From contig NZ_FXWG01000003.1 of the NCBI RefSeq assembly GCF_900177715.1, positions 186,001 through 250,000 on the forward strand: DNA of 64,000 nucleotides. The letters are read 5' to 3'. Below, piece by piece: positions 9,100 to 16,342 of this stretch. This DNA is from Altererythrobacter xiamenensis. GTDB taxonomy: Bacteria > Pseudomonadota > Alphaproteobacteria > Sphingomonadales > Sphingomonadaceae. The position numbers and the translations under genes were made by a program. How positions within the stretch are numbered: the stretch's first letter is position 1; each line of letters begins with the position of its first letter. The notes beneath the pieces are model-generated. The model saw only the letters and a program-made list of their open reading frames with translations. It had not been told where the DNA came from and made no database searches.

Positions 9100-9948
9100 C
9101 TAGTTCGACAGGTCGACGAGGGCGGTCGGTGCTGCCTCGGTGCGCGGCGTGATCTCCCAACGGAGCACCCGCAGATCGCCGACAGTCTCGGCGCCTTCAT
9201 CGGTGTTGTTCGCGAGGATTTCTCCATCTGTGCGGATCGCGAAGGTGCCCTCGGTCATCGCTAACTCGGTCTTCGTGTCGCCGTCCGATCCTTCCTCCAT
9301 CTGCGCAAGACCCATCATCCCGCTCATCATGCCCTGAAGGGGATTGCCTGCTCCCTGAGCGGCGAAGCCCGGTGCGTCGACACGAACCTTGCCATCTTCG
9401 CGCAGGATCACGGTGACGAAGCTCGAGCCGATCGGCATCTTCTCGATCAGCGGGAAGACGAAGTCGTGGGTCAGCTGACCGTCGATGGCGAAGTCCACTT
9501 CGAACAGCCCGTCGCCCTTGTGCACCACGCTGCTCCAGCCTTTCTGGCGCTGCAGATGTTCGGCCAGTTCGTTTGCGGCATCGGGGTTCGAAGGGTCGAC
9601 ACCGCCCATCATCGCCTTGAACTGCTCGGCCTCGCGCTCGCGCTTCATCCGGCGGTTCTCGGCATTGGCGTCCCACTCTGCCTTTTGCCCCGCGATCTCG
9701 TTGGCGGTGCATGGCCGGGTTTCCATCCCGTCGTCGCTGTAGCAATCCTCGGCTTCAAACTCTTCCTCTTCCTCCGCGCCCATTTCGGCAAGCTTGGAAA
9801 GGCCGAGCATCTGGATTTCGCCCTTGTAGCTATAGCTGAACGCGCCGCTCTTCATCAGCGCAAGCTCGGAGTTGAACTTGCCGGGCGAAAGCAGGCAGCC
9901 GGTCAGCAATAGCGGCGCGAGCAAAACAAAGAGCAGACGCGATTTCAT
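9100..9948 (-). CDS. Predicted lipoprotein, unknown function
   Basis: A 282-residue protein with a lipoprotein signal: MKSRLLFVLLAPLLLTGC, the lipobox LTGC putting the acylated Cys at residue 18. The mature part is acidic and has two further cysteines (AEDCYSDDGMETRPC). A Met/Gly-rich segment (PLQGMMSGMMGLAQMEEG) lies towards the C-terminus, which ends in a predicted beta-rich region (GTFAIRTDGEILANN, LRVLRWEITP). I do not recognise a family. It ends facing hup and its start lies 12 nt downstream of rlmB on the same strand, so the two may share a transcript. Confidence 0.72.
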   Translation of the reverse strand: MKSRLLFVLLAPLLLTGCLLSPGKFNSELALMKSGAFSYSYKGEIQMLGLSKLAEMGAEEEEEFEAEDCYSDDGMETRPCTANEIAGQKAEWDANAENRRMKREREAEQFKAMMGGVDPSNPDAANELAEHLQRQKGWSSVVHKGDGLFEVDFAIDGQLTHDFVFPLIEKMPIGSSFVTVILREDGKVRVDAPGFAAQGAGNPLQGMMSGMMGLAQMEEGSDGDTKTELAMTEGTFAIRTDGEILANNTDEGAETVGDLRVLRWEITPRTEAAPTALVDLSN

Positions 9949-9960
9949 GGAAGTTCCCCC

Positions 9961-10758
9961 TCAGGATGTGCGTGTCGCAACCGCGTAGAGCGCAATTGCT
10001 GCCGCATTACTAACATTGAGGCTCTCGATCGCCGAACTGATCGGCAGGCGGGCGAGGGCATCGCAATGCGCTTCGATATTATGCCGCATGCCTTCGCCCT
10101 CCGCACCCAGCACCAGAGCCACCTTGCCTGCAGGCATCGCCTCGGCGAGCGTGGCCTCGCCTTCGCCGGTGAGGCCGATCCGCCAGAATCCGGCTTCCGC
10201 CATTTCGTCGAGTGCCCGGGCGAGGTTGACGACGCGCACCCAGGGCACGGTCTCAAGCGCGCCGGAAGCCGACTTGGCAACGACACCGGATTCCGGCGGC
10301 GCGTGCCGGTCCTGCGTCACCACGGCTGCAGCACCAAAGGCCGCTGCCGAGCGCAGGATCGCGCCGACATTGTGTGGGTCGGTGACCTGGTCGAGGATTA
10401 CCAATGGCCGGGCAGGGTCATCGCCCTTCAGCACGTCATCGAGAAAGATGTCGTCCAGCGGCTCGCATTCCAGCACCAGACCCTGGTGCGGCGCATCCTT
10501 GGCGACGAGCCGCGCAAGATCGGTCACGTCGGCATATTCGACCGGAAAATCGGCCGGGAGTTCACCATCGAGCGATTCGATGCCATCGCGCGTGGCCCAC
10601 AGCTTGCGATGGCTGCGCCGCGGATTCTTGAGCGCGGCTTCGACGGCATGGCGTCCCCATAGCCGCACGTGGCCGGAAGTCGCACGGCCCGAACCGCGCC
10701 CACCCTTCATCCGTCCTGCCCGTCCTCGCAGCGCGCGTTTGCGCTCGCCCTTTGCCAT
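9961..10758 (-). CDS. rlmB: 23S rRNA (guanosine-2'-O-)-methyltransferase RlmB (SpoU family)
   Basis: A 265-residue SpoU/TrmH-family methyltransferase. The N-terminal substrate-binding part contains LWGRHAVEAALKNP. The SPOUT catalytic domain shows motif 1 DQVTDPHNVGAILRSAAAFG, motif 2 LVLGAEGEGM and motif 3 LPISSAIESLNVSNAAAIALY with the knot. RlmB methylates the ribose of G2251 in 23S rRNA; assignment to G2251 rather than a paralogous site is by family. The start at 10758 has AGGAAAG a few nt upstream, and a basic N-terminal tail (MAKGERKRALRGRAGRMKG) precedes the domain. Confidence 0.9.
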   Translation of the reverse strand: MAKGERKRALRGRAGRMKGGRGSGRATSGHVRLWGRHAVEAALKNPRRSHRKLWATRDGIESLDGELPADFPVEYADVTDLARLVAKDAPHQGLVLECEPLDDIFLDDVLKGDDPARPLVILDQVTDPHNVGAILRSAAAFGAAAVVTQDRHAPPESGVVAKSASGALETVPWVRVVNLARALDEMAEAGFWRIGLTGEGEATLAEAMPAGKVALVLGAEGEGMRHNIEAHCDALARLPISSAIESLNVSNAAAIALYAVATRTS

Positions 10759-10898
10759 TTTGCTTTCCTGTAGGTTGATTGCTCCGGCCCCTCTGCCAGC
10801 CACCCCATTGACAGGCAAGCGCCGCTTCGCCAAAGGGGCGCCTCTCGGCAAGCAGGGCCGCGTCTCGCGCAGCCCGATTTCCCGCTGGAAGCATGAGT

Positions 10899-10984
10899 GG
10901 ACAGGTGGCCGAGTGGTTAAAGGCAGCAGACTGTAAATCTGCCCGCGCAAGCGTACGCTGGTTCGAATCCAGCCCTGTCCACCA
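10899..10984 (+). tRNA. tRNA-Tyr (anticodon GTA), CCA encoded
   Basis: An 86-nt class II tRNA with a long variable arm. The acceptor pair is GGACAGG/CCTGTCC, the anticodon loop CTGTAAA gives GTA, the T arm is GCTGG TTCGAAT CCAGC, and the end is ACCA. Its 3' end is the insertion point of the integrase-bearing island that follows. Confidence 0.96.
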
Positions 10985-10986
10985 CC
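10960..10986 (+). repeat. Putative attachment site attL (3' end of tRNA-Tyr)
   Basis: The T-arm and acceptor end of tRNA-Tyr, from GGTTCGAATCC to CCACCACC, recurs imperfectly at 16343-16368. The best shared core is AGCCCTG(T)CCACCACC, differing by a single missing T. This is where tyrosine integrases of this type commonly recombine. Confidence 0.65.
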
Positions 10987-11100
10987 TTCCCTTTCCCTGA
11001 CGATCTCCCCGTATCGCTGGAAAGCGCGGTTTCCCAAGGAAAATGCGCGCGTCCCTTTCCGCGCCCGATCATTGCCAGCCGCCCCAATTCGCGGTAAAGT

Positions 11101-11122
11101 GTGGGTGAAAAATGTGGGGGAG
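11101..11122 (+). repeat. Arm-type integrase repeat, left copy
   Basis: GTGGGTGAAAAATGTGGGGG followed by AG. It matches 16273-16293 near the right end apart from one substitution and one extra A. An inverted short copy, TTTCCCCCAC, lies at 11151-11160. Such G-rich direct repeats inside an island near att are typical integrase arm-binding sites; binding itself is inferred. Confidence 0.55.
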
Positions 11123-11185
11123 GGCGAGCGCCCAGGCCATTTGCAGTCCGTTTCCCCCACACCGCGATCGGCTGGAGACGCGCAC

Positions 11186-12391
11186 TTGGGGAAGCTGACT
11201 GCCAAGCAGGTGAAGGACGCATTGAAAGCGCCCGGTTCCTATCAGGACGGTGACGGCCTCTTCTTAAAGGTGGATAAGCGGGGCGGAGCCTCGTGGTATG
11301 TCCGGGTGCAGCACCAGAAAAAGCGCCGGGACATTGCGCTTGGAAGCGCCAAGCTTGTTTCGCTGGCAGAGGCGAGGGGAATGGCCGTGCTCGCCCGCAA
11401 GGCAATCAAGATCGAAGGCCGCGACATTATCGCGGAGCGGCGCAAGGAGAAGGCGGATGCCGTCACGTTCCGACAGGCGGCGGAGCGGTATCATGCCGAG
11501 AACAAGGGCGGCTGGAAAAGCGACGGCTACGCGAACCAATGGCTCGCCAGCCTAGAGCGCCATGCCTTCCCGCGCTTTGGCGATCGACCAGCGAATGACA
11601 TTGCCGCGAGCGATATCATCGCCGCGCTCTTGCCTATCTGGCAGGCCAAGCCGGAAACCGGGCGAAGAGTCCGCCACCGGATTTGCACCGTGCTCAATTT
11701 TGCCCATTCGCGCGGCTGGCGGACGCATGAAGCGCCTTCGAGCAGCGGTTCCCTGAAAGCAGGAAACGGCCTTCCCAAGCAAACAGGCGAGCGCCAGCAC
11801 CGCAAGGCAATGCCTTACAAGACCGTCCCGGCGTTCCTGGAGGAATTGCGGGGCAGACCGTCTTTCGGGCGGTTGGCGCTGGAGTTTACCGTGCTGACGG
11901 CGGCGCGGAGCCAAGAGACGCGGCTCGCCACGTGGGACGAGATCGACCTGGAGGCCAAGCTTTGGACCTGTCCGGGTGAGCACATGAAGCGCGGTAGGGC
12001 GCATATCGTCCCGCTAAGCGAGGCGGCGTTGGCCGTGCTCCGAAAGGCGGCGGCGCTCAAGCTGGCAGGCTCCAACCTGATCTTTCCCGGCGTGAGCGGC
12101 GAGCCAATGTCCGACATGACCTTGCTGAAAGTGCTCCGCGATGCGGGCGAGCCGTTTCACGTGCATGGCTTTCGATCGACCTTCACGGATTGGGCGGCGG
12201 ACAAGACGACCTTTGCCAATGCCGTGGTGGACGCGGCGAAGGCGCACAAGACACCGGACGCGACGGAAGCGGCCTATCGGCGCACGACGCATCTGGAAAA
12301 GCGGGCGAAGCTCATGGAGGCCTGGGGTTCTTATTGCGCCAGCGGCGCGGAGGGGAAGATTATCAGCTTTCCTAGGAAGGCTGCGGAATGA
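11186..12391 (+). CDS. int: Tyrosine-type site-specific integrase (P4-like)
   Basis: A 401-residue integrase. The N-terminal arm-binding domain (MGKLTAKQVKDALKAPGSYQDGDG) is of the DUF4102 type found in P4-like island integrases. The catalytic domain keeps the full set of residues: Arg in LTAARSQETRL, HxxR in HVHGFRSTFTDWA, a further His in KAHKTPDATEAAYRR and the nucleophile Tyr in AAYRRT. I chose the TTG at 11186 because GGAG lies 8 nt upstream and the protein then begins like its relatives; the frame is open further upstream to 11072. Its 3' end overlaps the next gene by ATGA. It should recombine the tRNA-Tyr att sites. Confidence 0.9.
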   Translation: MGKLTAKQVKDALKAPGSYQDGDGLFLKVDKRGGASWYVRVQHQKKRRDIALGSAKLVSLAEARGMAVLARKAIKIEGRDIIAERRKEKADAVTFRQAAERYHAENKGGWKSDGYANQWLASLERHAFPRFGDRPANDIAASDIIAALLPIWQAKPETGRRVRHRICTVLNFAHSRGWRTHEAPSSSGSLKAGNGLPKQTGERQHRKAMPYKTVPAFLEELRGRPSFGRLALEFTVLTAARSQETRLATWDEIDLEAKLWTCPGEHMKRGRAHIVPLSEAALAVLRKAAALKLAGSNLIFPGVSGEPMSDMTLLKVLRDAGEPFHVHGFRSTFTDWAADKTTFANAVVDAAKAHKTPDATEAAYRRTTHLEKRAKLMEAWGSYCASGAEGKIISFPRKAAE

Positions 12392-12843
12392 CTGACGAGC
12401 CAAGAGAAGAGCCGAGGGATTTGCGAATTGGTATCGCCATCGCGCGCGATGAATTCGACCTTGTCGAGAAGCTTACAGAAAGCGAACTGGCTGATGCGCT
12501 GCGAAGGGAGGCTCAATGGGTGGATCAACCCTACCTTTTGTTGGCTGTGGCAGACGCTCTTGATCAACCGGATGCTCCTATGAGCCTTCAGCTGGTGCGG
12601 TCGAAGCGTGGCAAGCCGAAAGAAAGCACCTTTCTGCGTGACCTTTGGGTCGCGGATTTCGTCAAGGTCAATGTTGATAACGGAATGAAACAGGAGGCAG
12701 TAATTGCAGAGGTGCAGCAACGGCTGGGTATTAGTCGCGCGACTGCTATGAAGGCCCTAGCTGAAGGTCGAAAACGGCAGCAGTTTGTGGACACTATAAA
12801 AGTTTATCGCGACGAATTGCTCATGGACCGTGAGTCTAAGTAA
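12388..12843 (+). CDS. Unknown island protein with possible C-terminal HTH
   Basis: A 151-residue protein, not recognised. It overlaps the integrase stop by 4 nt (ATGA), so translation is probably coupled. The N-terminal half is acidic (ESELADALRREAQWVDQPYLLLAVADAL). The C-terminal half reads like a helix-turn-helix (KQEAVIAEVQQRLGISRATA). A DNA-binding role in control of the integrase or of excision is a reasonable guess, no more. Confidence 0.6.
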   Translation: MTDEPREEPRDLRIGIAIARDEFDLVEKLTESELADALRREAQWVDQPYLLLAVADALDQPDAPMSLQLVRSKRGKPKESTFLRDLWVADFVKVNVDNGMKQEAVIAEVQQRLGISRATAMKALAEGRKRQQFVDTIKVYRDELLMDRESK

Positions 12844-12884
12844 AGCCGTCTTAAGATAGACCAGCATTTGCTCTCATAAAATCG

Positions 12885-12985
12885 GAAGAGTGCATATCAT
12901 TCCGTCTGCGTCCCTCAAGATTCGCTTGTTCTCAGGCGGGTCTCCCAATTCCGGGAGCGGCGCAAAATAAGGAAAGGCACTCTTC
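12885..12985 (+). promoter_or_regulatory. Long-range inverted repeat before the AlpA-like gene
   Basis: GAAGAGTGC at 12885-12893 is exactly complementary to GCACTCTTC at 12977-12985. The right arm lies between the GGAAAGG ribosome site (12971-12977) and the ATG at 12987. A smaller hairpin, CTCCC-AATTCC-GGGAG, sits between the arms. It could be an operator pair or fold over the ribosome site; neither is shown. Confidence 0.35.
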
Positions 12986-12986
12986 T

Positions 12987-13178
12987 ATGACCCACATCCC
13001 CCCTGTCCTCTGCAGCGTTGCCGATGCGGCGCGAGCCTTAGGCATTGGAAAAACGAAAACCTATGCGCTGATCTCCGATCAACTGCTAGACACCGTTACC
13101 ATTGGCAGTCGGCGACTAGTGACAGTCGAAAGCATTCAGCGACTGGTAGAAAAGGCGCGCATAGATGAGGCCGCTTGA
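12987..13178 (+). CDS. AlpA-like helix-turn-helix protein (excisionase/regulator)
   Basis: A 63-residue protein with the MerR/AlpA-type winged HTH: LCSVADAARALGIGKTKTYALI followed by a wing strand (DTVTIGSRRLVTVESIQRLV). Proteins of this kind serve as recombination directionality factors or transcription activators in P4-like islands. Ribosome site GGAAAGG lies 9 nt upstream. It lies on the same strand as the integrase and two genes downstream of it. Confidence 0.75.
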   Translation: MTHIPPVLCSVADAARALGIGKTKTYALISDQLLDTVTIGSRRLVTVESIQRLVEKARIDEAA

Positions 13179-13337
13179 TATGAGGGCGGCCAAAACAATG
13201 CGAGCCGGGACGGCGGGCACCGTTCCCGACTCGACTGGTGTCAAAGCTAGGTGCTCGACACCTTCACCTAACCTTGTCGCTAGGGCGGGGCAATCAATTC
13301 CCGCCTCGAAACCAGCCGGACGGCAAGGGGGTACGCT

Positions 13338-13709
13338 GTGATCGGCAATTCCCTTCGCGCGGCGATCGACAGCAAATGCCGGGATTGCGGAGCCTGTGAC
13401 GCGGGAGCCAATTGGCGCGAGCATGTGTCCTGTTGCACCGTGACGGATTGCGCCTTGTGGCCTGTCCGGCCCTTGTCCAAGACAGCGCCTGATTGGCTCG
13501 CCAAACGTGATGCCGGGTCGTTCCCGGGCGGCTGGCAAAAGCTTCCCATCGAGGCGGCGCTCGCCCTGCTGCGTAAAGGCCGTTCCAGCCGCTCGCAGGA
13601 TAGCCAGAGGCCATCCCGTGGCGATCGGGTGGGGCAATGGCGGGGGAATAGCCCCGCGCGCCCCCAAGAGCCTTGCAAGCGGTCCTGTGGCCGTCCTGAA
13701 AAGGGGTGA
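13338..13709 (+). CDS. Cys-rich small island protein, probable zinc-binding
   Basis: A 123-residue protein starting with GTG after a GGGGG ribosome site. The N-terminal third has six clustered cysteines (KCRDCGACDAG, then SCCTVTDCALWPVRP). The pattern CxxCxxC...CC...C and the CALWPVRP ending match small uncharacterised proteins carried by phages and islands of alphaproteobacteria. Zinc binding is inferred. The C-terminal half is Arg/Pro-rich and probably unstructured. The stop is 3 nt from the next start. Confidence 0.6.
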   Translation: MIGNSLRAAIDSKCRDCGACDAGANWREHVSCCTVTDCALWPVRPLSKTAPDWLAKRDAGSFPGGWQKLPIEAALALLRKGRSSRSQDSQRPSRGDRVGQWRGNSPARPQEPCKRSCGRPEKG

Positions 13710-13712
13710 GCC

Positions 13713-13940
13713 ATGCTAATCTTCGAGCAACAGCACGGGCGGCACGTCTGGCGGCTGGAGGCGACTGTCTGGAATGGTGAGGCGCGGCTTCAAGTGTGGC
13801 CGTGGTATCAACCCAAGGACGGCGGCGATCTGCGCCCATGTGCAGCGCGATTCGGCGGAGGCTTTGCCATTCCGCTTGAGCGGCTGGACGAACTGAAGGC
13901 GGCGCTGGGGTCGATCAACCACCGCGCCGACTCCGCCTGA
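13713..13940 (+). CDS. Unknown 75-residue island protein
   Basis: A small protein (MLIFEQQHGRHVWRLEATVWNG...) with a beta-rich N-terminus and the ending CAARFGGGFAIPLERLDELKAAL. The order strand-strand-IPxxRLxEL is reminiscent of small PC4-like single-strand DNA-binding folds, but I cannot assign it. AGGGG precedes the ATG, and it follows the Cys-rich gene by 3 nt, so the two are probably one transcript, leading toward the Rep-like gene. Confidence 0.55.
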   Translation: MLIFEQQHGRHVWRLEATVWNGEARLQVWPWYQPKDGGDLRPCAARFGGGFAIPLERLDELKAALGSINHRADSA

Positions 13941-13968
13941 TAATACAGGCGATAACAGGTGAGACGGG

Positions 13969-13998
13969 GCGGGGGCGGACAGTGCGAGCCGTCCCCGC
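13969..13998 (+). other. Stable hairpin just upstream of the Rep-like gene
   Basis: GCGGGGGCGG at 13969-13978 pairs with CCGTCCCCGC at 13989-13998 (10 bp, one G-U) around a 10-nt loop. It sits 28 nt after the 75-residue ORF and 41 nt before the open frame of the HUH-like protein. No T run follows. A terminator or a replication-origin hairpin are both possible. Confidence 0.4.
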
Positions 13999-14038
13999 TT
14001 CCCGTTCGCCAGCGGTCACTTGAAAAACAAGACGGGGT

Positions 14039-14833
14039 TTGCAGATGCCGCGCCACGATGACGGGCAATTTCCCGTAAATAAGCGTATTTTGCGCGAAGC
14101 GGCTTGTCGTGATGGCGGGCGGTGCGTTGAATTTTCCCAAGCCGTAAAAAAGGGCGACTTGCCAGCGGCTTGCGAGGCTCGCTTGGGCGCTGGCACGAAG
14201 CTTGCGAATATAGCTACACCGCTAGGGTGTGTGCCATCTCTTGCCGTGTCCCCCCTGTTTCCTCATGGCGGCGCTCGAAACCGCGCTGACAGGGTGAGCG
14301 AAGGATTGTCATTCGAACAGGCACAAAGGCTGAGTGCGGCGGCGCGCCAGGCCGTGGCAATCGGAAGGCCGTTCAACCGATTCATAACGGTGCATTGGGA
14401 GACCGCTGGCTTGACCGATCGGGAGGCGATGAGTGCCACGACAGGGTTCCTGAAATACTTGCGCGAATGGTTGCGAGGCCAAACAGCCTACCTCTGGACG
14501 CGAGAGAACGGCGATGGGAAAGGCTCTCATGTCCATATTCTCGCGCACATACCGGGCGCCAAAAAAATGAATGGAGCACTTTCCCGGCTCTGGGTGGAGC
14601 GATGCACAATCCGCAGGTATCGGGCGGGTGCTATCCTTAGCAGGAAAATAGCCGGTGCGAGCCAGCCGACAAGCGCGCACTATTTGGAGAACCTGTCCAA
14701 GGTGCTTGGTTATGTCCTCAAAGCAGCGGAGCCGGAAGCGGCGGCATCGCTGGGGATTACGCACCAATATGGCGGGCCTGTGATTGGTAAGCGGTGCGGA
14801 ACGAGTCGAAATTTGTCAGGGCAAAAACCGTAG
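14039..14833 (+). CDS. HUH-type replication-initiator-like protein
   Basis: A 264-residue frame with features of rolling-circle (HUH) Rep proteins: FNRFITVHWE near residues 112-121 as a possible motif 1 strand, the HVH metal-binding motif at 154-156 (KGSHVHILAHIP) and a YVLK catalytic-type motif at 225-228 (KVLGYVLKAA). The C-terminus GPVIGKRCGTSRNL recurs in the relic at 15317-15481. The first 85 residues are low in similarity-bearing features and the true start may be internal (for example the GTG in RVSEGLSFEQAQ). Probable role: nicking and replication or mobilisation of the island. HUH assignment is from motifs only. Confidence 0.6.
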   Translation: MQMPRHDDGQFPVNKRILREAACRDGGRCVEFSQAVKKGDLPAACEARLGAGTKLANIATPLGCVPSLAVSPLFPHGGARNRADRVSEGLSFEQAQRLSAAARQAVAIGRPFNRFITVHWETAGLTDREAMSATTGFLKYLREWLRGQTAYLWTRENGDGKGSHVHILAHIPGAKKMNGALSRLWVERCTIRRYRAGAILSRKIAGASQPTSAHYLENLSKVLGYVLKAAEPEAAASLGITHQYGGPVIGKRCGTSRNLSGQKP

Positions 14834-14902
14834 CTTAGCGTCTCAATCGCTGTAAAACTCGTCAAGATTGACTGCGACCGTCCCCCTGATAATAGGTCGA
14901 GA

Positions 14903-15301
14903 ATGAAACATTCAGCAGTCGCGATGCTAGCCGTCATTTCCAGTGTGTTGAGCGCTTGCTCTGCTCAGGTAGAAGAACCTATCACTGCTTCATTGATCTG
15001 GGACAGTGTCGAATGCTCTGGGACTGAATGGCCATTGGCGATTGACCTTACGAATAACACGGGTGAATCAACCCGCGAGGTGGAATGGGATTTTTCGGTA
15101 AAGCTAAAAAACCATTCGAACGAACTAGTTCATCGCCTTCAAGAAATACTGGACGCCCCTGTGCGATCTACCGACCGAATTATTGCTCCTGGTGAGACCT
15201 ACCGTGTGTGTTCATCGGAGCCACCGCTGAAAGAAGAATATGAGCGTTCCGAATTGGAATATACTGTCATTGCTTCAGCAACATTTATGCCCGAAACATA
15301 G
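14903..15301 (+). CDS. Predicted lipoprotein, island cargo
   Basis: A 132-residue protein with a lipoprotein signal (MKHSAVAMLAVISSVLSAC; acylated Cys at residue 19). The mature domain reads as an immunoglobulin-like beta fold (WPLAIDLTNNTGESTREVEWDFSVKLKN, IIAPGETYRVC) with two more cysteines that could pair. No family recognised. Base use is more A+T rich than the core genes. It lies between the intact Rep-like gene and a relic of the same C-terminus, so it looks like inserted cargo. Confidence 0.62.
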   Translation: MKHSAVAMLAVISSVLSACSAQVEEPITASLIWDSVECSGTEWPLAIDLTNNTGESTREVEWDFSVKLKNHSNELVHRLQEILDAPVRSTDRIIAPGETYRVCSSEPPLKEEYERSELEYTVIASATFMPET

Positions 15302-15316
15302 GTTCAAAAGGGCTAG

Positions 15317-15481
15317 CCGGAGGGACGGCTCTACGCCGAAACCTTAGGAAGGGTCTTTGATTACGTCTTGAACGGTGCGAAGCAAGACACGGCAGCAGAG
15401 ATCGGAATTGAGCGCGAGTAGGTCGGTCCGTTCATCGGAAAGCGATGCGGCATGAGCAGGAACTTGATGGGGCTCGCTTAA
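15317..15481 (+). pseudogene. Relic of a second Rep-like C-terminus
   Basis: In frame from 15317, the translation RLYAETLGRVFDYVLNGAKQ, then DTAAEIGIERE, stop, VGPFIGKRCGMSRNLMGLA, stop aligns along its length with the end of the intact HUH-like protein (HYLENLSKVLGYVLKAAEPE ... GGPVIGKRCGTSRNL). There is no N-terminal part, an in-frame TAG at 15418-15420 sits where the intact copy has Tyr, and the Lys of YVLK is Asn. The DNA has diverged, so this is an old paralogue or part of a related element. Beyond it, 15482-15612 shows nothing I recognise. Confidence 0.75.
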
Positions 15482-15612
15482 TAGCGGCGCTAAGCGGTTT
15501 TGCGGAGCAATACGCGCGGACGCTAAGCTAGGAATACGGTCCGATTTATCGCGGATTCCGTGCGGGCGCGAAGCTTAAAGCTATAGCTAGTTAACGGGTC
15601 TTCGCGCCGGCT

Positions 15613-16071
15613 CTAAAATTTCCGTTCGCTAAGATCTTGTGCTCTGCACATTCCGGTAAACCCGTTATCCCCCGTCATGATCCCAGTTCGGCGATCGATG
15701 AGGAATTTAGTCCCAGAAAAGAGGCCATAGCGAATGCGGCCTTCAATCTCGTCCTCGCTAATGTTCAGGTCTTTCACATCCCGCCAGCCCTTTTCCCCCA
15801 CGCAAATTGAGCACGTGGGAGGTTGAGGAAGATTCAATCGTGCTTCGCCTTCCTTGAGTTCGAACAGGGCAATTGTCGGAATATCTCCGTATTCCGAACT
15901 GGCAGAACCGCCTGAATAAACTTTTCCCTCAGGTGTAATCACCGCTCCGCTTACACCACGGTCTTTGAACTCGCCTCTGAAGGCGCCTTCGCAAATGAGG
16001 GAAAGACGATCTTGAGCAGTCGCAGGAAGCGTGGTGAGCAATGCGGTGCTAGCGATCAATACCTTCAACAT
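15613..16071 (-). CDS. Predicted secreted protein, unknown function
   Basis: A 152-residue protein with a signal peptide (MLKVLIASTALLTTLPATAQ). The mature part has four cysteines (LICEGAF, PTCSICVG, GMCRAQ) and ends ERKF. The start at 16071 is chosen because it opens directly with the signal; the frame is open 12 codons further. It is the only leftward gene of the island and lies near its right end. No family recognised; possibly cargo. Confidence 0.6.
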   Translation of the reverse strand: MLKVLIASTALLTTLPATAQDRLSLICEGAFRGEFKDRGVSGAVITPEGKVYSGGSASSEYGDIPTIALFELKEGEARLNLPQPPTCSICVGEKGWRDVKDLNISEDEIEGRIRYGLFSGTKFLIDRRTGIMTGDNGFTGMCRAQDLSERKF

Positions 16072-16272
16072 TATCGGTTCCCCAGTCCTATGCCTACTCG
16101 GTTGCATAACTCATGCCCGCTCGAATCAACAGGGAGGGCGGGTAAAATCCTAGCGGCGGTAATCGATAGGACCGGTCGTGCTAAGCCGTCATTTTGCAAA
16201 CCCCTTTTTCGCGTGGGCGCGCGAGGCTTTGCTAAAGTAGAGCCAAATAGAAACCTCAGACACGTGGAGCTC

Positions 16273-16293
16273 GTGGGGGAAAATGTGGGGGAG
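16273..16293 (+). repeat. Arm-type integrase repeat, right copy
   Basis: GTGGGGGAAAATGTGGGGGA plus G, matching the left copy at 11101-11122. It lies 50 nt inside the putative attR. The pairing of these two copies with the att copies supports the island limits. Confidence 0.55.
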
Positions 16294-16342
16294 CTTTGCG
16301 CAGCTGAAAAATAACCAAGATCTATCAAGGCACTAGACGCGA

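Noticed and set aside
10917..11405. Leftward ORF reading VDRAGFEPAYACAGRFTVCCL over tRNA-Tyr
   Set aside because: Antisense of tRNA-Tyr and of the island left end; not a gene. The same applies to the upstream extension of rlmB.
11101..16293. CRISPR-like repeat
   Set aside because: Only two distant copies of the G-rich repeat, at island ends, with no spacer array.
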